NCBI GenBank assembly: GCA_017303475.1
Contig: JAFLBO010000009.1
Span: 124,001 to 188,000 of the forward strand
DNA: 64,000 nt
Origin: Chitinophagales bacterium
Lineage (GTDB): Bacteria > Bacteroidota > Bacteroidia > Chitinophagales > Saprospiraceae
Direction of reading: 5' to 3'
The position numbers were made by a program, and so were the translations under genes. The notes below the pieces were generated by a model. The model had not been told where the DNA came from and did no database searches. It worked only from the letters and a program-made list of their open reading frames with translations. Of the stretch, positions 34,264 through 43,711 are shown in pieces (positions within the stretch are counted from its first letter, which is position 1; the number at the start of each line of letters is the position of its first letter).

Positions 34264-37200
34264 CTAATGACGCACTACCAGCTTGCCGCTCTTTATTTTA
34301 CCATTGGCATTCAGGCGCATCAGGTAAACGCCATTGGGAAGATTGGCGGTATCCAGTTGCTTCAAACCAGGCTCGTAAACATCCGAAAGAATCAGCCTGC
34401 CAGCGGTATCGTACAAATCCATCTGCGTAATGCCGTCGCAATAAAACCCGGTAAAATCGTCGGCAGGATTTGGAAACAGGTGGATTTCATTGTCTGAAAG
34501 CAGGGGTATTACTTTGTCTGACTTTACCAACAGCAGCACGTTTTCGTTGGTGATGACCGGACTGTTGAAATCAAAGAAAATAGCCGCCTGCTTTTTGATT
34601 TTTGTACCAAGCGGCAAACCTGGCTTCAGATCTATCTGGTATTGAATAGAACCAATACTACCGGCATAATCGCTGGTGGAATCTGGTAGTCCGATGTTGT
34701 CAAATTTGAAAATGAGTTCCTGGTTGTTTTCACTGGTCAAAATCTTCATATTGTGAGAGGCCGAGATGTTGCGGATGCTCGCAATATCGAGGTTGGGGTC
34801 AATATTTTCCCTTATCATCACCAGATCGGCTGGCGCGGTGCCGGTGTTTTGGAAGAAAATTTGATAGGTTATGGTTTTATCCTGATTGATAAAAATATCG
34901 CCACCATACTTTGGAGTGCCGTTGCGGGCCGGATATGCCAGCACGCAGTTTGGATCGAACGAACCCATTACCGTATTGTACAGGGTGGAAAGGTTGTTGG
35001 CCGGGGTTGGATCGCCTGCGCCCGGGCTTACCTGCGCCTCTGTAATAAATGCCGAATTGACGGCCGTTCCGGTACCGATGAGCAGATCCAGTTGCAGCAG
35101 TTCGCAGGCGCCGGGCGCCAGGTTGGCAAGGTTGAAATTTGCCGTGTTGTTCGGACTTCCGGTTACCTCGCTGTTCAGCACAATTGCGCCCGGGTGTTGG
35201 GCAAAATGACTGTTGCCGAGCGTGCCCAGCAGATTGCCGTATACCAGATCAATGGCGCCTGGAAGGGGCGTGTTGCCATCGTTACACACTTCCACACGCA
35301 TGGAATACGGGTATCCGGGTTGGGCAGATCTAAGCGGTTTTTGCTGAATGCGCAAATCCTGGGCATTGGTATTCAAAAAGTGGAAATCCAGCCCGGAAAT
35401 CACCTGACCCACTATGCCATTTACCGTGTGAACGCCGCCTGCCGGACAGGTAATATCGCCGGGGCCATATTGCGGAGCATCCAGGCTGTAGGTTCCGTTG
35501 GGTATGCCTAAGACATAATCTCCATTATGGTCGGTGAAATTAAGGGCGCCAGAGGGCATGGTTCGAATCAGCTGATAAGGAATACCGGTGGTACCCTGGC
35601 AATTGGCAAGTCCCTGATCATTGATCAGTTGACCGGTAACGGTAGCCAGGCATGCGCTGTAGTCAACCGTATCTGTATATGGAAAGCAGAAATCCAGGTA
35701 TTTCACACAGGAGCCGCTGCCTGTAACGGATACGGTGTAACAGCCTGCGGTGAGGTTGAATACCGCCGGTCCGGTGCTTCCGGTACTCCATTCATACTGC
35801 ACGTTGGGGTCAATTACATTGATAATGGCGGCATCTCCTATGCCCGTGCTGCAGTTCAACTCAGACACCACCAGACTTGGCTCAAAACCTCCGGCATCTG
35901 CTACGTGTACCTCCGCGCCTCCGTAACATTCGAACGAACCTGTGGCTCTTACCGATACATAATAATCTCCACTTTGCAGGTTATTCAGGCTGTTAATATC
36001 TGAAGTTAAAAAGCCCTCTGGCCCGTACACATACAGGTTGTAGGACAACATGCCTCCGCTGATGTTCAGATCTATGGAGCCTCCCAAATTTTGGGCACAA
36101 TTGGCAGGGGTAGTGGTGCTGGTGATGCTGTAATCCGGGGCAGTTGGCGGGGATATTACCAAGGTTTCGGTGAGCGTACAGCCCAGACTGGTTGTAACCG
36201 TAATGGAATGTGTTCCCACGCTGAGTTGATGGGCTCGGGGAGTGGTTTCTCCGTTATCCCATAGATAGCTGATTGGCAGATCATTGACCACCTGACAGCT
36301 TCCCCTACCAGCGTTTCCGGAAAAGCAGTCTTTGGAAAAATCATACAAATACAGGAACGGCGCAGCAATCTCTATTTGCGTAACGGCCACGCAGCCCAGC
36401 GCATCGGTAGCCGTTACACTGTAAAAACCATCCGTCAACCCATTCAGGCTGGGACCATTCTGCCCATTACTCCAGGCATAATTAACCGGTCCGCTGGCAT
36501 TGACCAATTGTGCACTTGCGGCTCCGGTGTCATCGCCGGAGCAAATCACATTGCTGGTGGTATTTACTTTGTTGTCGAGAAAGAAGCTGCTTGTTGCCGT
36601 GCAACCAATGGCGTCTGTGACGGTTACGGAGTAGGCGCCTTTAGCCAGGTTACTGATGGTTTGATCTGTTCCGCCATTGCTCCAGAGGTAGGTATAAGGC
36701 GGGTAAATATTGTTGTAATAAAACTGGACGCTAAGTGAGCCGTTGTTCAGGTTGACACAATCCGGCTGGTCAACAATGGCAATTCCGATGCCTATGTTAT
36801 ACAACCAGGACTGGTTTATTACCTGGTATTCTCCGTTGGCTGTGCAGCCGTTGGCATCCTGTACAGTAACCGAAAAAAGGCCGGATGTGAGCCCTTGCAG
36901 TTTGGCATCCGTGCCGCCTGTGCTCCAGGTGTAGGAGAAAGGCGCCTGGCCACCCACCGGCTTCACATTCAGCATGCCGGAATTGGGATTGCAACCACCG
37001 GCCGGTAGTGAACTGGTGAGTCTTACGTCGAGTTCTTCTGTATTCAGGATGGAGGTGTGCGAGATCGTGGCGCCGCTTGCATCGGTCATAGTGGCGGAAT
37101 AGGCGCCTTTGGGAATGTTTCGCAGGCTGACTTCCGTAGAACCCGTGCTCCACAAATAGCTGAAGGGGGGCACCCCTCTGGTGGGCACCAGGGTGATGAT

Positions 37201-37320
37201 CCCGTCTGAGGCGTTGCAGATGGAGGGTTGTTCCTGTGAGAAGAAAAATTGTTGGGCTTGCAGCTGGGTAAGCAGCAGGGTGAAAAAGGCGATGAGCGGG
37301 AGTGTTGTTGGTTTTTTCAT
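34264..37320 (-). CDS. SprB-repeat surface protein with T9SS CTD (paralogue 2)
   Basis: A 1018-residue paralogue of the protein at 31106-34162, with the same domain order and length. The mature starts are almost identical (QFFFSQEQPS then CNASDGIITLV), and the block from LRIQQKPLR to the CTD aligns without visible gaps. Differences cluster in SprB repeats 3-5 and in the signal peptide (MKKPTTLPLIAFFTLLLTQ). The leaders are also alike (a CTTTTGCGT block about 30 bases before each start). A recent tandem duplication with diversifying change in the repeats is inferred. Confidence 0.88.
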   Translation of the reverse strand: MKKPTTLPLIAFFTLLLTQLQAQQFFFSQEQPSICNASDGIITLVPTRGVPPFSYLWSTGSTEVSLRNIPKGAYSATMTDASGATISHTSILNTEELDVRLTSSLPAGGCNPNSGMLNVKPVGGQAPFSYTWSTGGTDAKLQGLTSGLFSVTVQDANGCTANGEYQVINQSWLYNIGIGIAIVDQPDCVNLNNGSLSVQFYYNNIYPPYTYLWSNGGTDQTISNLAKGAYSVTVTDAIGCTATSSFFLDNKVNTTSNVICSGDDTGAASAQLVNASGPVNYAWSNGQNGPSLNGLTDGFYSVTATDALGCVAVTQIEIAAPFLYLYDFSKDCFSGNAGRGSCQVVNDLPISYLWDNGETTPRAHQLSVGTHSITVTTSLGCTLTETLVISPPTAPDYSITSTTTPANCAQNLGGSIDLNISGGMLSYNLYVYGPEGFLTSDINSLNNLQSGDYYVSVRATGSFECYGGAEVHVADAGGFEPSLVVSELNCSTGIGDAAIINVIDPNVQYEWSTGSTGPAVFNLTAGCYTVSVTGSGSCVKYLDFCFPYTDTVDYSACLATVTGQLINDQGLANCQGTTGIPYQLIRTMPSGALNFTDHNGDYVLGIPNGTYSLDAPQYGPGDITCPAGGVHTVNGIVGQVISGLDFHFLNTNAQDLRIQQKPLRSAQPGYPYSMRVEVCNDGNTPLPGAIDLVYGNLLGTLGNSHFAQHPGAIVLNSEVTGSPNNTANFNLANLAPGACELLQLDLLIGTGTAVNSAFITEAQVSPGAGDPTPANNLSTLYNTVMGSFDPNCVLAYPARNGTPKYGGDIFINQDKTITYQIFFQNTGTAPADLVMIRENIDPNLDIASIRNISASHNMKILTSENNQELIFKFDNIGLPDSTSDYAGSIGSIQYQIDLKPGLPLGTKIKKQAAIFFDFNSPVITNENVLLLVKSDKVIPLLSDNEIHLFPNPADDFTGFYCDGITQMDLYDTAGRLILSDVYEPGLKQLDTANLPNGVYLMRLNANGKIKSGKLVVRH

Positions 37321-37442
37321 GATTCATCTTATTTGACACTGTGACGCAAAAGAGATGAACCAGGTTGGGTTGGGTGTATTTTTTAATATAAATGCCCTGG
37401 TAAAATCCTGTTGTTTCCAAATTGATCGCCTTGGCATGGTAA

Positions 37443-37525
37443 GAAAATCCCCAACATGCTCTAATTCGGAAAGGCCCCGGCCGTACAGAAATTACATGCT
37501 AAATTGTCGGCAGGTGGCCTTTCCG
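37443..37525. repeat. Single MITE-like end motif and a 10-bp inverted repeat
   Basis: In the 289-base spacer 37321-37609, 37443-37462 is an exact copy of the 20-base right end of the element at 43412-43577. Next to it CGGAAAGGCC (37467-37476) and GGCCTTTCCG (37516-37525) form an inverted repeat with a 39-base loop. No left end is found, so this may be a remnant of an element. Confidence 0.6.
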
Positions 37526-37609
37526 CTTAAAAAATTTGGAACAACCCAACCTTTAGGAAATAATACTACATCTTTGAACTATTAAACACACTCTTAAACT
37601 ACTTAACCT

Positions 37610-39787
37610 ATGCGAACATTATTATCCTTTTTGCTTGCCTGTTTCCTGATCACCCTCCATGCACAGTCGCCACAATTTATTCATTACACGCCCGGACGCC
37701 AGATCAATGATATGGCTAAGGATGGGGAATTTTTATGGCTGGCCACCAATGGAGGTGTGGTACAAATTAATACACTTGACGGTGAGACGAACTTTTACAA
37801 CAGAAGTAATTCCGGGCTTCCTATCAATGAAATTACTTCCATAGCGATTGCCCCTGATGGTACCCGCTGGCTGGGTACACGTATTGGGTTGGTGCGCTGG
37901 CAAGGGAATGATTTTACGGTGCTAAACCCAACTGGCTCCGGGGGGAATCCGGTGCAATTGTGGATTCTAAAAGTCAGAATAGACGGCGTCGGTCATGCCT
38001 GGGTGTCTTTTCCCGGGCATAACGCCAATATGGCGCGATTTGATGGCCAAAACTGGCTGGTGGTTGATGAAGAGTCACTATTTAATGGCTCCGCAGATTT
38101 TACAACCAATCCGCAGGCTTCAGGAATTTGTGTGTTTAATGATGATGAAAAAAAATTCTACCGGTACGATGGCTCCACACTCAGTACACACCCCCTTCCC
38201 GACGAAGTAGAAGGGAATTTTGTGAATGATTGGTTGCTGGATGAGCAGGGAGAAATCTGGGTTGTTTCTGGCAACCAGTTAGTGGTTTCTCAGGGAAGTA
38301 ATTGGGCGGTAGAAGAGATTGATATCTGGCCTGATGCACTGGCTTTGGACGAGGTTGGTGCATTGTGGATTGCTTCTGATTTTGACGGAATTTATAAAAG
38401 ACTACCCGATGGCTCCTGGCAGACCGGCTATGGTAATTACCTGCCGTTTGACACTTACGAAATGTACTTTGACGTAAGTCCTTCCGGCACAGCGTGGTTT
38501 GGCACAGAAGAAAAGGGGCTATATAGGTTAGCCAATGGCTCTTTGGAAAAAATGCCTTCTGCCGTGGCTGATATTCCGGAGGGTGGCGTAGTACAGTTGG
38601 AAGTAACCGGCACCCAAACGGTGTGGGCAATATTTGATGATCAGTATATTTTGGACTGGTTGAATGGTAAAGATCTTTCCCGATTCCAGGACCAACAATG
38701 GAAGGCCATTGATGAGGGAGTCCTCAATCAGCCGTTTTGGAAGTGTAAGAGTCTGGCTAAAGACGGATTAGACCGCTTGTGGGTGGCACATTTTGATCAG
38801 ATCTACCGGTATAATGGAACCTGGGAGCAGATTTCCAAACCGGCTGAATTTAATTTCGGCCAGGTATATTCCGTGGCCGCAGAACCTAACACCAACCATG
38901 TTTGGATTGGAGGTTATGGCAAAATAGCACGCTACGATGGTGTGGGCTTTCAAGTATTTAATGCCCCTATCCCCACTTTTTCAGTTGAAGATCTTTGCAT
39001 TGATCAACAAGGAAATGTATGGTTGCCAGGGGGAGTCACGAGTGGCCTTGCATATCGTTTCGACGGACAATCCTGGACCTCATATACTAACCAGGAAATG
39101 GGTTTGTCGGAATTTTCCTTTTTCGCCCGGGAGATAAAAGTTGCCCCCAATGGCGATGTTTGGGTATTGACGCCCTATGAACTTACCCGATACAATGGCT
39201 CAAACTGGGAAAAATTTCCACTGGAAGCCTATCAATATGGCGAATTCAGCACCATGGCTTTTGACGGCTCAGAAAAAATCTGGATAGGTACTTTTCACTT
39301 TCTGTGCTTTGGGGTGGATGCCAACCTGCAGTTGATCAAAATTGAAAATGAATCTGTTCACTTCTATCCCTATAAATCTACACCGCTACCTTATCCAAAC
39401 ATTACTGCACTGGCAGTAGATGCCCACCACAATGTCTGGATTGGATGCGAAAAGGGCGGTATAGCCGTATTTAATGAAAATGGCGTAACCCTAAACGTCG
39501 GTGAGGCCATTGATGACCAGACAAAACAACGGATGCCAGCCACCGTTTTTCCCAATCCGGCCGGCACACAAACTACGCTGGAGTATACACTTCCGTCAGC
39601 CTCAGAAGTGATGCTTGAAATTCGAGATGCTGCAGGCCGACTGCTGCTGCGCCAATCTGGAGGCATACAGCTGGCCGGTGTACAACGTTGGCGACTCTCT
39701 TTGCAACATTTGCCAACCGGAACGCTCCATTGGCGACTTGTAAGCGACGATGCGCTTGCTACGGGTTGGTTGTTGAAGCAGCGGTAA
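37610..39787 (+). CDS. Two-component-regulator-propeller-like secreted protein with T9SS CTD
   Basis: A 725-residue protein: signal peptide (1-18, ending LHAQ), then two seven-blade-type propellers made of repeats such as INEITSIAIAPDGTRWLGT and ITALAVDAHHNVWIGC, the same reg_prop repeats that form the sensor of HTCS proteins. It has no transmembrane helix or kinase, and ends in a type A CTD (VFPNPAGTQTTLEY to GWLLKQR). It is therefore a free or surface-bound relative of the HTCS sensor domain. Its ligand is unknown. Confidence 0.85.
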   Translation: MRTLLSFLLACFLITLHAQSPQFIHYTPGRQINDMAKDGEFLWLATNGGVVQINTLDGETNFYNRSNSGLPINEITSIAIAPDGTRWLGTRIGLVRWQGNDFTVLNPTGSGGNPVQLWILKVRIDGVGHAWVSFPGHNANMARFDGQNWLVVDEESLFNGSADFTTNPQASGICVFNDDEKKFYRYDGSTLSTHPLPDEVEGNFVNDWLLDEQGEIWVVSGNQLVVSQGSNWAVEEIDIWPDALALDEVGALWIASDFDGIYKRLPDGSWQTGYGNYLPFDTYEMYFDVSPSGTAWFGTEEKGLYRLANGSLEKMPSAVADIPEGGVVQLEVTGTQTVWAIFDDQYILDWLNGKDLSRFQDQQWKAIDEGVLNQPFWKCKSLAKDGLDRLWVAHFDQIYRYNGTWEQISKPAEFNFGQVYSVAAEPNTNHVWIGGYGKIARYDGVGFQVFNAPIPTFSVEDLCIDQQGNVWLPGGVTSGLAYRFDGQSWTSYTNQEMGLSEFSFFAREIKVAPNGDVWVLTPYELTRYNGSNWEKFPLEAYQYGEFSTMAFDGSEKIWIGTFHFLCFGVDANLQLIKIENESVHFYPYKSTPLPYPNITALAVDAHHNVWIGCEKGGIAVFNENGVTLNVGEAIDDQTKQRMPATVFPNPAGTQTTLEYTLPSASEVMLEIRDAAGRLLLRQSGGIQLAGVQRWRLSLQHLPTGTLHWRLVSDDALATGWLLKQR

Positions 39788-39842
39788 TGGCAAATGTCTC
39801 CTTGACCGTTTGCTAAAAATGCAGGTCTTTTCCAACAGAAAG

Positions 39843-40730
39843 TTATTGCTGCAAGACGCTCACTCCCTCCAGATTCGCATCATTGTTTTTCAGGAATGCC
39901 AGGGTGATGCTGTCTACATGGCAATTGACGAATCGAACCTTTTTGAACCGATCGTTGTACTTGAAAAACGTATTCAGGATAGTGGCATTTTCAAAAGTCA
40001 TGTTGTAAAACGAACAATGCTCAAAATGGCAGTCTTCGAAAGTTCCGGAGAAAACCATCTGGCTGAGGTTAGTTCTGGTAAACCTGGTAAATTTCCAGGT
40101 CACGTCGTTCAATATATTTCGTTCAAAATTGACTTCGTGAATCTCTGCTCCTGAAAAGTCGGCTGCAGAAAAATCGCACTTTTCAATGTTGCTTTTAGAA
40201 ATCAAGGCATCAATAAAAGAGCATTGGTTGAATTGGTTTTGCAACAGGTTAGACGACTGTATTTTACTGTTTCTCAGATCAGAAGCTGTAAAATCGCAGC
40301 GTTCTATGTTGTTTTTTCCAAGGATCAATTCCGATAAATCCGAATTCCTGAATTGGCAGTTCTTCATGTTAGAAGAGCTGAATTTTTCTTTCAGATTCTT
40401 TAGTCCGGAAAAATCGGCATCGGCCCAATTGCCTTGCGACATATCCCAGTTCCAGTCAAACCGCTTTTTGGGACTGGCTTTTGGCGCCTCCGTGGCTGCT
40501 GCCGGAGCTGTTGTTTCGGAAGGGAAGCGGTCGGAGAAATAATTCAGGTCTACGCCGAGTATTTCAGCCAGATGGTTAAGGGTGGAAATATCAGGCATGG
40601 ATTCGCCGCGTTCCCATTTGCCCACGGCTTGCGGACTGATGGAAACCTGTTTGGCGAGTTCGGCCTGTGAGAGTTGACATTTCTTTCTGGCGTCGGCAAT
40701 TTTTTGGCCGATTGTTTTTGAATTAAGCAT
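39843..40730 (-). CDS. XRE-type HTH regulator fused to pentapeptide repeats
   Basis: A 295-residue protein. Residues about 4-60 are a Cro/CI (XRE) helix-turn-helix (IGQKIADARKKCQLSQAELA, QAVGKWERGES). After a Pro/Ala-rich linker (about 65-90) come pentapeptide-type repeats to the C-terminus, with the A(D/N)LXX pattern loosened to FXXXDLS, CDFTASDLRNSKI and CDFSAADFSGAEI. The ATG at 40728-40730 is chosen; a GTG nine codons upstream is in frame. Pentapeptide repeats fold as a four-sided helix that in some proteins mimics DNA. The fusion suggests a DNA-binding regulator with a protein-binding C-terminus. Single gene. Confidence 0.82.
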   Translation of the reverse strand: MLNSKTIGQKIADARKKCQLSQAELAKQVSISPQAVGKWERGESMPDISTLNHLAEILGVDLNYFSDRFPSETTAPAAATEAPKASPKKRFDWNWDMSQGNWADADFSGLKNLKEKFSSSNMKNCQFRNSDLSELILGKNNIERCDFTASDLRNSKIQSSNLLQNQFNQCSFIDALISKSNIEKCDFSAADFSGAEIHEVNFERNILNDVTWKFTRFTRTNLSQMVFSGTFEDCHFEHCSFYNMTFENATILNTFFKYNDRFKKVRFVNCHVDSITLAFLKNNDANLEGVSVLQQ

Positions 40731-40894
40731 CGTGTATGTGGTATTTTTTGATGCCACAAAGGTATTGGGGGCTTCTGGCTGGCCGGTTTTTGAACAACGC
40801 TACCATTCGTTGTTTTTGCGCTACTTATGGTTGTATGGCAGCAACCATTGGAGGTAAAGACGCAAATCAACTTGGCAGCTAACCATTTTTCCAA

Positions 40895-40902
40895 TACTTT
40901 CG
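40895..40902 (+). promoter_or_regulatory. Putative -7 box of the FG-GAP protein gene
   Basis: TACTTTCG, one mismatch from TAnnTTTG, with TTGG 19 bases upstream (40872-40875); 36 bases before the ATG at 40939. Confidence 0.3.
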
Positions 40903-40938
40903 TATCTCCAATCGAAGAAAATCAACCGGTAAATTCCG

Positions 40939-43380
40939 ATGAAAAAACTACTTATCCAATTTTTCTGGTTTCTTCCCTCTCTGCTTTTGGCGCAGTTCAA
41001 TACAACAGAAAAATGGATTTCCGAGTATCCTGATTATATAGGTCAGCTCACCAGCATTGATCTTAATGGCGACGGGCGTAAAGACCTGCTTGGCCATTCC
41101 GGCAAATATGTTTTTTGGGCAGAAAATGATCCCGCCGATCCGAGAGGCTATTTTCGGCATGACGCAATTGGTTCCGGAAATGGCCTGATTTACGCCGACC
41201 CCAACAACGGATTTGGGAGCCTTATTCAAATGGCAGCCTCCGATATGGATGGCGACGGCGATGCGGACGTCATTTGTGGCTCAGAGCGACTGGAATGGTA
41301 TGAAAATGATGGCGCCGGGAACTTCACGCAAACACATCAGATTTCGAACAAGATAGCAGACGGAGGTCTGGCCGTAGCTGATTTGGATAGTGATGGCGAC
41401 ACAGATATTGCGCTGATCTCTAACTGGGAGCTGGTTTGGTATAAAAATCAAAACGGCGCCGGTACAACTTTTTCGGATTCCATTCTGGTGCAAAATGTTG
41501 GACCATTCTATAACTATTTAACCATTTTGGATCTGGACACAGATGGCGATAAGGACCTGGTTTTCAATCATTATGGCAGTGGTATCATTAAACTGAGCTG
41601 GTGTGAAAACACAACAGGTGTGGGAGATTTTGGGGCACGAAAAGTGATTATGAGCGGAGTGCGGGATTGTAAAATGGCTGATCTTGATGGGGATGGATTG
41701 AAGGACTTGGTGGTAGTTAGCCGGCCGCAGGGTTTTGGCTGGCTGCAGAACAACGGAATGAACGGGTTTAATCCGCCGGCCTATTTTGGCGCTTCCAACC
41801 AAAATATTTACAATCTGGATGTGGCAGATATAGATGGGGATGGGGCGCCGGAATTTGTAGCATTTGGCCAGGAATCAACCTGGCTGTTTTTGAATTTTGG
41901 TGGCGGACTAATCATTGGTGAAAAGATAGAAACAAATTATGCCATACAATCAGGGGCATTTACAGACCAGAACTCCGATGGCCTGGCCGATATTATTGCC
42001 ACTACTGCGAAAGGAGGGCAAATGATTTGGCTGAAAAACTCCGCCGGAACAGGGCTTTTCGATGCTCCGGTTGAAGCTAATGTGTGGGCTCCGGGTATTT
42101 CCAAAATGGCTACAGGCGATCTGGATGGCGACGGAGATGATGATTTGGTAGTTGCATGCTCCGGATTCGATGAGCCGCAGGGGAAACTATCCTGGCACCA
42201 AAATGAAGCAGGAAAATTCCGGCGTGAGAAGGCTATTGTTCAAGGGGGCTTTTTTGTGTTTTACGATTTGGAAACAGTAGATTTTGATCAGGATGGCGAC
42301 CTGGATTTGTTTTCAGTAGCGGCAGGCTGGGGCGGCGCTGCGTGGTATGAAAATCTGGACGGGAAAGGCACTTTTGGCGATCTTCAGGCAATAAGTACCC
42401 AGGCAGATGTGTCTGGAGGATCGGTTGCTGATATGGATAAAGACGGATTTCCGGATGTGGTGGTTTCTTCCACCGGCGATAATCGGGTTAGCTGGTACAA
42501 AAATTTGCACGGGCAAGGTGGCAGCTTTGGTCCGCAACAGATCATTATCTCTCCCTTTGCCGACATTCTGAATGCTGAACCCATTGATATGAATGGTGAC
42601 CAGATATTGGATGTGGCCGTTACGGCTCTTGCTGTTTCCAACTATCAGTTAATTGTATATTATGCTACGGCGCCTGGCGTTTTCGGTTCAAGTTTCCAGG
42701 TATTTGGCTGTCCTCATGCACCCGGAGAGATGAAAACAGGCGATCTGGATGGCGATGGAATACCCGAGTTGGCCTTATTGGGCATTAATGGATTATCGGT
42801 TTATTGGAGTAAAAATGCGTTTGCCCGCACCAGTATTGGTCAGTTCAATTATACAAATCAGTTTCTATTGGAAGATACAGACAACGATGGCGACCGGGAT
42901 ATTTTGATTTGTCATTGGTTGGATACTATCGGTGTTTCTTTGTTCAAAAACCTGGACGGGCTTGGTCAGTTTGATGCAGGTTTTTCGGTAGTGCATACCC
43001 CGGCTATTGTTATTTCAGGTTCTGATTTGGACAAGGATGGGGATTTTGATTTGGTGGGAGGTGTGAATGGCGGTTCTATTTATTGGTTTGCCAATCAATC
43101 GTTTTCTGAAGTTGATCAACCTGTGGGCATTGCAGATATGCCGGGTGTTTATCCCAACCCGTTTTCAAACAAGCTGACCATCCGTCAACCTTTTGAGGAT
43201 GCAACGTTTATGGTGTTTGATCTGTCGGGGCGGCTGATGTTTTCGCAAAATCTTAATACTTCTGCTGAAACAGAACTTGCCCCCGGGATTGCCTCTGATG
43301 GCTTGTACCTGTATAAGATCATTGCTACCCATTCCGGAAAGAGTCTGGCCTCCGGCAAGTTGATTCGGGTAAGGGATTGA
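40939..43380 (+). CDS. FG-GAP/VCBS-repeat secreted protein with T9SS CTD
   Basis: An 813-residue exported protein (signal peptide 1-18, ending LLLAQ). At least ten repeats carry the calcium-binding pattern D-x-D-x-D-G (DLNGDGRKDL, DMDGDGDADV, DLDGDGDDDL, DQDGDLDL, DLDKDGDFDL) of FG-GAP/integrin-like propellers. The CTD runs VYPNPFSNKL to SGKLIRVRD. Such proteins are calcium-stabilised surface or released proteins; no enzyme site is seen. Confidence 0.88.
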   Translation: MKKLLIQFFWFLPSLLLAQFNTTEKWISEYPDYIGQLTSIDLNGDGRKDLLGHSGKYVFWAENDPADPRGYFRHDAIGSGNGLIYADPNNGFGSLIQMAASDMDGDGDADVICGSERLEWYENDGAGNFTQTHQISNKIADGGLAVADLDSDGDTDIALISNWELVWYKNQNGAGTTFSDSILVQNVGPFYNYLTILDLDTDGDKDLVFNHYGSGIIKLSWCENTTGVGDFGARKVIMSGVRDCKMADLDGDGLKDLVVVSRPQGFGWLQNNGMNGFNPPAYFGASNQNIYNLDVADIDGDGAPEFVAFGQESTWLFLNFGGGLIIGEKIETNYAIQSGAFTDQNSDGLADIIATTAKGGQMIWLKNSAGTGLFDAPVEANVWAPGISKMATGDLDGDGDDDLVVACSGFDEPQGKLSWHQNEAGKFRREKAIVQGGFFVFYDLETVDFDQDGDLDLFSVAAGWGGAAWYENLDGKGTFGDLQAISTQADVSGGSVADMDKDGFPDVVVSSTGDNRVSWYKNLHGQGGSFGPQQIIISPFADILNAEPIDMNGDQILDVAVTALAVSNYQLIVYYATAPGVFGSSFQVFGCPHAPGEMKTGDLDGDGIPELALLGINGLSVYWSKNAFARTSIGQFNYTNQFLLEDTDNDGDRDILICHWLDTIGVSLFKNLDGLGQFDAGFSVVHTPAIVISGSDLDKDGDFDLVGGVNGGSIYWFANQSFSEVDQPVGIADMPGVYPNPFSNKLTIRQPFEDATFMVFDLSGRLMFSQNLNTSAETELAPGIASDGLYLYKIIATHSGKSLASGKLIRVRD

Positions 43381-43411
43381 AGCAACACTTTATATGACAG
43401 GTTTTGGGTGT

Positions 43412-43577
43412 AGAGCATGTTGGGGATTTTCTTGCCGGGCCAAAAACTGTCCTTTTTCCGCCATTTTTACCTTTTTTCAGTCATGTCCCGAGTACTCGGG
43501 ATGCTTCTTCAAAAACGCAAAAACTGACGAAAAAAGCTCAAATTTTTGACTCCGTCAGAAAATCCCCAACATGCTCT
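43412..43577. mobile_element. MITE-like element with 20-bp perfect terminal inverted repeats
   Basis: AGAGCATGTTGGGGATTTTC (43412-43431) is the exact reverse complement of 43558-43577. The 126-base interior has no open frame of note but holds a CCCGAGTACTCGGG palindrome (about 43485-43500). The size (166 bp), the perfect ends, and single copies of the end elsewhere (37443-37462; partial at 21862, 31091, 47924) fit a non-autonomous mobile element. No clear target duplication is seen and no transposase is present. Confidence 0.65.
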
Positions 43578-43711
43578 TAGAGAAATGAAGCATTCTCCCC
43601 ATTGAGCAGAAGGTAAAAAATGGTTCTGGGGTGTATACCTAAAATACAACCCCAGAACGTCGCTCTTATATTGTTGTTGTTGACTATAAAACATCCTTAT
43701 AGTCATTTTTC

